DNA of 10,358 nucleotides from an uncultured Lachnospiraceae bacterium (GTDB lineage: Bacteria; Bacillota; Clostridia; Lachnospirales; Lachnospiraceae): positions 1-10,358 of the forward strand of contig CANQEC010000073.1 in NCBI GenBank assembly GCA_947594335.1, given 5' to 3'. Within the stretch, counting starts at the first letter, position 1; the number at the start of each line of letters is the position of its first letter. A program made the translations under genes and the position numbers. Positions 6,918 to 10,358 of this stretch are shown one piece after another. The notes under the pieces are model-generated. The model worked only from the letters and a program-made list of their open reading frames with translations, was not told the origin of the DNA and did not search any database.

Positions 6918-8144
6918 ATGATGAGCCAATACAGTGAGATACAGAAAAAGACGCTGGAAATTCTCCTGGAGAAATACGAAAACAGCAAGACCTATCTGGG
7001 GGAGAACAAAGTCAGGCAGAGCTTTTTTGTCAGGCCGGAGGAAATTTTTCCCGATTATGCGTCGGATTTTGCGGATATGGATCAGATCCGCGATTTTGAA
7101 CATCAGATGAGAGCCCTTGAAAAAGACGGTCTGCTTGCTGTCATCTGCCGCGGCGGCCAGATCAGTGCGCTTCTGGCTAATCAGGAAAACTGGGCTTCTT
7201 ACTACAGGATTCTTGGGAAGAAAGAAAAGCGCGTGCTGAAAATGGAGCAGACCGCGCTGTATGAAAGTTATCTTGGCACAGATGAGCTTCTGGACGGCTT
7301 TTGCAGGGATCAGCTTGAACGTCTGCGCAATAACCGGAAGGCAAAATATGAACCGGAGAGAGCGAAGCACATTCTGGAGTTCTGCGCGTTTATTTTGCGC
7401 AACCGGGAAGATATTCTTGAGCGGGAGCTGTCCATTGCAGTTCTGGGCGACAGCAAATTATGGGGGAAGTCCTACCGCTCTGCCGTGTGTGATATTTTGC
7501 TGAATTACGGAGATTACCGAAAGCTTCTGGACGGCGTGGAGGAAAAAGAGGAGCAGAGGCGGATCCTGCTTGAGGAACATGCTGTTTATGCCAATCCGTC
7601 CTATGTATACTTTAAGGGAAATGCCGTGCTGACGTTCGCGGACGGACAGACGCTGCGGCTGAATCCCGGTATGCCCATGGCGTTTACTTCGGATACCCTG
7701 AAGCAGATGAAATCTGCCAGGATCCTGGATGGCAGGGTTATGACAGTGGAAAATCTCACTTCCTTTCATCGTGTGTGCTGGGAAAATACGTTTTACATTT
7801 ACCTTGGCGGGTATCACAATACGGTAAAACAGGGGTTGATCCGCAGGATCGCAGAAGATGGCGGCCAGCTGGAGTGGCGTCATTTCGGGGATATCGATCC
7901 GGATGGATTTTATATTGTGGAACACTTAAGGCGCGGAACGGGGGTGGATTTCCGGCCGGTATATATGGATGTGGAGACATTGCAAAAATATGAAAAGTTT
8001 GCGAAAAAGCTTGAACAAAATGATCTCCAAAAGGCGCAGTCCCTGCTGGAGAGCGGGCGGTATCAGGAGGTTCTTGCGTATATGCTGAGGACAGGGCTTA
8101 AGCTGGAGCAGGAGATTGTGAGCTGGATGGAGAGGGGCGGCTAA
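6918..8144 (+). CDS. jetD: Wadjet nuclease subunit JetD (Toprim, topoisomerase VI-like)
   Basis: JetD (MksG counterpart) is the DNA-cleaving subunit; its Toprim fold resembles topoisomerase VI A and Spo11, and it cuts small circular DNA once the SMC motor has reeled it in. The 408-residue protein has an N-terminal region of the DUF3322 kind (about 1-220: KKTLEILLEKYENSKTY, FEHQMRALEKDGLL, then FILRNREDILERELSIAVLGDSK) and a C-terminal JetD/DUF2220 domain. Its metal-binding residues are visible: E278 in VMTVENLTSFH, and D325 and D327 in HFGDIDPDGFYI. The start is uncertain: AAAGGAG (6890-6896) is 21 bases before ATG 6918, while a weaker GAAAG (6906-6910) is 7 bases before it; ATG 6921 is also possible. 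The gene follows jetC after 84 bases with no promoter or terminator seen, so it belongs to the same operon. Confidence 0.93.
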   Translation: MMSQYSEIQKKTLEILLEKYENSKTYLGENKVRQSFFVRPEEIFPDYASDFADMDQIRDFEHQMRALEKDGLLAVICRGGQISALLANQENWASYYRILGKKEKRVLKMEQTALYESYLGTDELLDGFCRDQLERLRNNRKAKYEPERAKHILEFCAFILRNREDILERELSIAVLGDSKLWGKSYRSAVCDILLNYGDYRKLLDGVEEKEEQRRILLEEHAVYANPSYVYFKGNAVLTFADGQTLRLNPGMPMAFTSDTLKQMKSARILDGRVMTVENLTSFHRVCWENTFYIYLGGYHNTVKQGLIRRIAEDGGQLEWRHFGDIDPDGFYIVEHLRRGTGVDFRPVYMDVETLQKYEKFAKKLEQNDLQKAQSLLESGRYQEVLAYMLRTGLKLEQEIVSWMERGG

Positions 8145-8173
8145 GTTAAGCGATCTCGAACGGTAATTATGCC

Positions 8174-8202
8174 TTGAATCCTGAGCCGCCGGAGTATATA
8201 AT
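8174..8202 (+). promoter_or_regulatory. Sigma-A type promoter of the PNPOx-like gene
   Basis: TTGAAT (8174-8179, 4/6) and TATAAT (8197-8202, 6/6) are separated by exactly 17 bases. Transcription would start near 8209 and give a leader of about 100 bases. It separates the next gene from the Wadjet operon; no clear terminator was seen after jetD. Confidence 0.7.
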
Positions 8203-8263
8203 GAAACAGAGTCAGGGATTTTTGCCCCGAATGCGGAGAGATGAACTGAACGAAACGATTATC

Positions 8264-8287
8264 TGTTCTGCTTTGTCGGGCAGAACA
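8264..8287 (+). promoter_or_regulatory. Perfect inverted repeat just before the ribosome site
   Basis: TGTTCTGC (8264-8271) and GCAGAACA (8280-8287) flank an 8-base loop. The repeat lies in the leader, about 55 bases after the predicted transcription start and 8 bases before the TGGAGG ribosome site (8295-8300). It could be an RNA hairpin affecting translation or a repressor site. There is no T tract, so it is not a terminator. Confidence 0.5.
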
Positions 8288-8307
8288 ACAGGAATGGAGG
8301 TACAGAC

Positions 8308-8712
8308 ATGGATAAGAACATGGAAAAGGTTGTTAATTTTTTGAAAGAAGCGAATGTATATTACCTCGCGACGGTCGAGGGCGATCAGCCCAGAGTACGT
8401 CCGTTTGGGACGGCGCATGTGTTTGAAGGAAAGCTGTATATTCAGACAGGCAAGGTGAAAAATGTCTCAAAACAGCTTCTTGCGAATCCGAAGGCGGAAA
8501 TCTGCGCGTTCATGAACGGAGAATGGCTGCGTGTGGCGGGAGAACTGGTTGAGGACGACCGCGTGGAGGCAAGACAGTCCATGCTGGACGCTTATCCGTC
8601 CCTGCAGAAGATGTATGCCGCGGATGACGGGAACACGCAGGTGTTCTATTTCAAGGACGCCGAGGCGACGTTCAGCTCCTTTACGCATGAGCCGGAGGTT
8701 CTTTCTATATAA
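8308..8712 (+). CDS. Pyridoxamine 5'-phosphate oxidase family protein (FMN-binding split barrel)
   Basis: This 134-residue protein has the look of the small FMN-binding split-barrel family: an N-terminal helix (MDKNMEKVVNFLKEA), the strand pair YYLATVEGDQPRVRPFG (18-34), LYIQTGKVKNVSKQLLANPKAEICAF, and GEWLRVAGELVED. These proteins are cytosolic flavin or F420-type oxidoreductases, often of unknown substrate. The name reflects the fold, and it is not evidence of vitamin B6 synthesis, since true PdxH enzymes are longer. The start is firm: GGAGG (8296-8300) lies 7 bases before ATG 8308. A promoter and a hairpin lie upstream. The SdpI-family gene follows after 114 bases and may be co-transcribed. 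Confidence 0.9.
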   Translation: MDKNMEKVVNFLKEANVYYLATVEGDQPRVRPFGTAHVFEGKLYIQTGKVKNVSKQLLANPKAEICAFMNGEWLRVAGELVEDDRVEARQSMLDAYPSLQKMYAADDGNTQVFYFKDAEATFSSFTHEPEVLSI

Positions 8713-8747
8713 AATCGGGCCGGAGGCGGTTTTTCCTCCTGCTCGCC

Positions 8748-8800
8748 TGCGCGGGCCAGGTGATGCGGCAGCAGCTGGTTTCCATACCTGGGCCTGCGCA
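8748..8800 (+). repeat. Imperfect long hairpin between the PNPOx-like and SdpI-family genes
   Basis: TGCGCGGGCCAGGT (8748-8761) pairs with ACCTGGGCCTGCGCA (8786-8800), with one bulge and one wobble pair and a 24-base loop. No T run follows; the next bases are TATATAAGAGGAAGG, leading into the ribosome site of the next gene. It may slow or stabilise a shared transcript; no function is shown. Confidence 0.4.
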
Positions 8801-8826
8801 TATATAAGAGGAAGGAAGGGATTTTT

Positions 8827-9213
8827 ATGTGGTTCTGGTATTTCATGCTTATCTGTGATCTGCTCGTCCCGCTGGCCATGATCATCGGAGGATGGGTGAT
8901 CTGGAAACATTCTTCCCGGAAAATCAGCGGTCACAGCGGTTATTGTACGCCGCGCTCAACGAAAAACATAGATACATGGAAATTTGCGAATGAGTACTGC
9001 GGACAGCTGTGGTGGAAAGCCGGATGGATCATGCTGCTGCCGTCCTTTGTTCTGCATCTTCCGTTTTATAAAAGTTCAGAAGGCGTGATCGGAACTGTCA
9101 GTTTAATTTTATGCACAGTGCAGTGTATGGTCATGCTGCTGACGATCCTTCCGACGGAGCTTGCTCTGAAAAGAACGTTTACGGATGAGGGACTGCCGCG
9201 GGAGAAATCGTGA
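8827..9213 (+). CDS. SdpI-family membrane protein
   Basis: The 128-residue product has three likely membrane helices (about 3-26, 62-81 and 86-108). Between the first and second is the stretch GYCTPRSTKNIDTWKFANEY (38-57), which matches my memory of the conserved SdpI-family motif (GYRTxxSMKNxxTWxxAN). In Bacillus subtilis SdpI is the immunity and signalling protein against the SdpC toxin. Most family members, including orphan ones like this, have no known toxin partner, and none is visible here. The full B. subtilis SdpI is longer, with more helices, so this is the short type. AAGGAAGG (8812-8819) lies 7 bases before ATG 8827. The gene is followed by a promoter-like box and a terminator hairpin. 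Confidence 0.82.
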   Translation: MWFWYFMLICDLLVPLAMIIGGWVIWKHSSRKISGHSGYCTPRSTKNIDTWKFANEYCGQLWWKAGWIMLLPSFVLHLPFYKSSEGVIGTVSLILCTVQCMVMLLTILPTELALKRTFTDEGLPREKS

Positions 9214-9236
9214 TACTGCATAACTGTTTTATGAAA

Positions 9237-9251
9237 ATACTATAGTATAAT
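9237..9251 (+). promoter_or_regulatory. Palindrome overlapping a TATAAT box
   Basis: ATACTATAGTAT (9237-9248) is a perfect 12-bp palindrome that overlaps a perfect TATAAT (9246-9251). No convincing -35 box lies 16-18 bases upstream. A start from this box would fall near 9258, at the base of the next hairpin. It may be a real promoter or only an AT-rich terminator flank. Confidence 0.35.
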
Positions 9252-9256
9252 TTATT

Positions 9257-9297
9257 AGAGAGTGGCATCGTAGGAATACGGTGCTATTTCTCTTTTT
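9257..9297 (+). terminator. Rho-independent terminator after the SdpI-family gene
   Basis: A long stem with a GGAA loop (9273-9276) is formed by AGAGAGTGGCATCGTA (9257-9272) and TACGGTGCTATTTCTCT (9277-9293), with several G-U pairs and one bulged T. It is followed directly by TTTT (9294-9297). It starts 44 bases after the SdpI-family stop. On the plus strand it has the normal arrangement of an intrinsic terminator. Confidence 0.75.
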
Positions 9298-9434
9298 ATG
9301 CGCAGGTCCGGGCAGGGAAATTTCCGGAATAAAAAATTTTCAGAATGAGCAAACAAAAACGATGCGTTCTCCATCTAATCAGTGTAAGACTTAAATGAGA
9401 GATCCGGACCTCTGAAGAAAGAAAGGAAATGACA

Positions 9435-9977
9435 ATGAACTTGTTGATAAGAAAAGCCAGAAAGCGCGACAAGGAGGCGTTCTGCCAGCTGATGGAGCAG
9501 CAGGGTCAGTCCATGTACAAGATCGCAAAGGCCATTCTGAAAAATGACGAGGACGCCGCGGACGCGATGCAGGAAACGATCCTTGCGTGCTGGGAAAAGA
9601 TTGACACGCTGAAAAAGGACAAATATTTTCAGACGTGGCTGACCCGCATTCTGATCAATAACTGCAATGCCATCTGTCGCCAGAGAGCGCGGAGCGCGCC
9701 GGAGGAAAATGCGCCGGAGGCGTGGACGCAGGAGGACGGCTACGCGAACGTGGAGTGGGAGGAATTTCTGAACTGCCTCGACGAAAAGTACCGCACGGTG
9801 ATCATGCTGTACTACGTGCAGGGGTTCAAGACGAAGGAAATTGCGGAGATTCTCCAGGTAAATGAGAATACCGTGCGGGGCAGGCTGGCGACAGCACGGA
9901 AAAAGCTGGAAACCCAGTATATGCGGGAGAGCAGTTTCCGGCGGGCAGGAAAGATGCCTTCTGCCTGGGTGATATGA
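9435..9977 (+). CDS. ECF-type RNA polymerase sigma factor (sigma-70 family)
   Basis: This 180-residue protein directs RNA polymerase to a stress or envelope regulon. Region 2 spans about 8-80: DKEAFCQLMEQQGQSMYKIA, then DEDAADAMQETILACWEKI and FQTWLTRILINNC. Region 4 spans about 115-165: LDEKYRTVIMLYYVQGF, then the helix-turn-helix KEIAEILQVNENTVRGRLATARKKL. The linker between them is short and region 3 is missing, as expected for ECF factors. ATG 9435 is preferred because AAAGG (9422-9426) is spaced 8 bases from it; the in-frame ATG 9429 would leave almost no spacing. The gene after it encodes a probable membrane anti-sigma factor, so activity is probably controlled by release from that protein. 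No clear promoter was found in 9298-9434. Confidence 0.93.
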   Translation: MNLLIRKARKRDKEAFCQLMEQQGQSMYKIAKAILKNDEDAADAMQETILACWEKIDTLKKDKYFQTWLTRILINNCNAICRQRARSAPEENAPEAWTQEDGYANVEWEEFLNCLDEKYRTVIMLYYVQGFKTKEIAEILQVNENTVRGRLATARKKLETQYMRESSFRRAGKMPSAWVI

Positions 9978-10003
9978 AAGAAGGCGCCAGAGCCGGAGTT
10001 ATT

Positions 10004-10077
10004 TGCTGTATGGAAGAGTACAGCAGACCAGCGGCGTATTCCAATGAGGGGAATCATTATGCAGCAGTGTGGAATAC
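10004..10077 (+). repeat. Two inverted repeats between the sigma and anti-sigma genes
   Basis: TGCTGTA (10004-10010) and TACAGCA (10019-10025) flank an 8-base loop. GTATTCCA (10036-10043) and TGGAATAC (10070-10077) flank a 26-base loop; the second ends 8 bases before the next ribosome site. Both are perfect and could fold in the shared transcript, perhaps setting the ratio of sigma to anti-sigma. There is no T tract. Confidence 0.4.
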
Positions 10078-10100
10078 ACGGTTTGAAAGGAGATCGCAAT

Positions 10101-10358
10101 ATGGGCAGATTTGAAGATATGGTGGAAGGACTGCAGAAGGATATCGAAGTTCCGGAGACAGTATGGGAAAAATATACGGATACGCTTTCCCATCTTCCGG
10201 ATCAGAAGGGGAAGGTATGCCGCCGATCCGAAAAAAGAATGAAATGGCCGGTCGCGGCGGCAGCCGCTCTGTTTGTAAGCGTGGCCGGCATCAGCGCCGC
10301 GGCTTACATGCAGTGGAGCAAAGCGCTGGAAGATCGCCTGAGAATTACCGAGGAGCAG
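10101..10358 (+). CDS. Probable membrane anti-sigma factor (DUF4179-type), 3' end outside the window
   Basis: The frame is open from ATG 10101 to the window edge, giving 86 residues. AAAGGAGA (10086-10093) is spaced 7 bases before the start. The N-terminal 48 residues are charged and cytosolic in character (MGRFEDMVEGLQKDIEVPE, then WEKYTDTLSHLP). They are followed by a basic RRSEKRMK stretch and one likely membrane helix (about 50-68, WPVAAAAALFVSVAGISAA), with the chain then leaving the membrane. This layout, directly after an ECF sigma gene, is typical of the clostridial DUF4179 proteins that hold the sigma factor at the membrane. The family call is from architecture and context; the diagnostic outer domain lies outside the window. 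Confidence 0.8.
   Translation, partial: MGRFEDMVEGLQKDIEVPETVWEKYTDTLSHLPDQKGKVCRRSEKRMKWPVAAAAALFVSVAGISAAAYMQWSKALEDRLRITEEQ

Noticed and set aside
6123..7370. 415-codon minus-strand frame spanning the end of jetC and start of jetD
   Set aside because: Same shadow effect; it crosses two convincing sense genes, including the JetC Walker B region, and has no recognisable domain.
9304..9411. AGGTCCGG (9304-9311) and CCGGACCT (9404-9411) inverted repeat before the sigma gene
   Set aside because: The arms are 92 bases apart and only 8 bp long, which is easily expected by chance in a spacer of this size.
1..10358. Mobile element or CRISPR context for the defence operon
   Set aside because: No transposase, integrase, tRNA end, terminal repeats or repeat-spacer array was found on either strand.

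Overview
The window looks like chromosomal DNA of a fairly GC-rich Clostridia member, probably a gut Lachnospiraceae-type Firmicute. The evidence is strong AGGAGG-type ribosome sites, a clostridial-style ECF sigma/anti-sigma pair, an SdpI-family membrane protein, and a secreted SH3/cysteine-peptidase wall hydrolase. The taxonomic call is inference from gene content and signals, not from a marker gene.

Layout. Positions 3-647 hold the 3' end of a cell-wall hydrolase gene, closed by a strong hairpin terminator (675-704). A 138-residue gene of unknown function lies on the minus strand (727-1143) with its own promoter at 1221-1249. An AT-rich divergent intergenic region (1144-1404) carries that promoter, a palindrome and a short direct repeat in its leader, and an extended -10 promoter for the rightward operon.

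The centre (1405-8144) is a complete four-gene Wadjet (JetABCD / MksFEBG-like) operon. JetA is the kleisin-like subunit, JetB the DUF4194 KITE subunit, JetC the SMC/MukB-like ATPase with Walker A, signature, Walker B, coiled coils and hinge, and JetD the Toprim (topoisomerase VI-like) nuclease. Together they are expected to form an SMC complex that extrudes DNA loops and cuts small circular DNA, so protecting the cell from plasmids. All key catalytic motifs are visible and no gene is interrupted, so the locus should be functional. It is a known kind of system. The JetA looks like the non-type-I form (type II most likely, type III not excluded).

Downstream are a pyridoxamine 5'-phosphate oxidase-like FMN protein (8308-8712) with a good sigma-A promoter and a hairpin in its leader, then an SdpI-family membrane protein (8827-9213), then a compact promoter-like/terminator element (9237-9297). 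The last genes are an ECF sigma factor (9435-9977) and the start of its probable membrane anti-sigma factor (10101 to the window edge). No integrase, transposase, tRNA, rRNA or CRISPR array was seen, so the sequence gives no direct sign of how the Wadjet operon was acquired.
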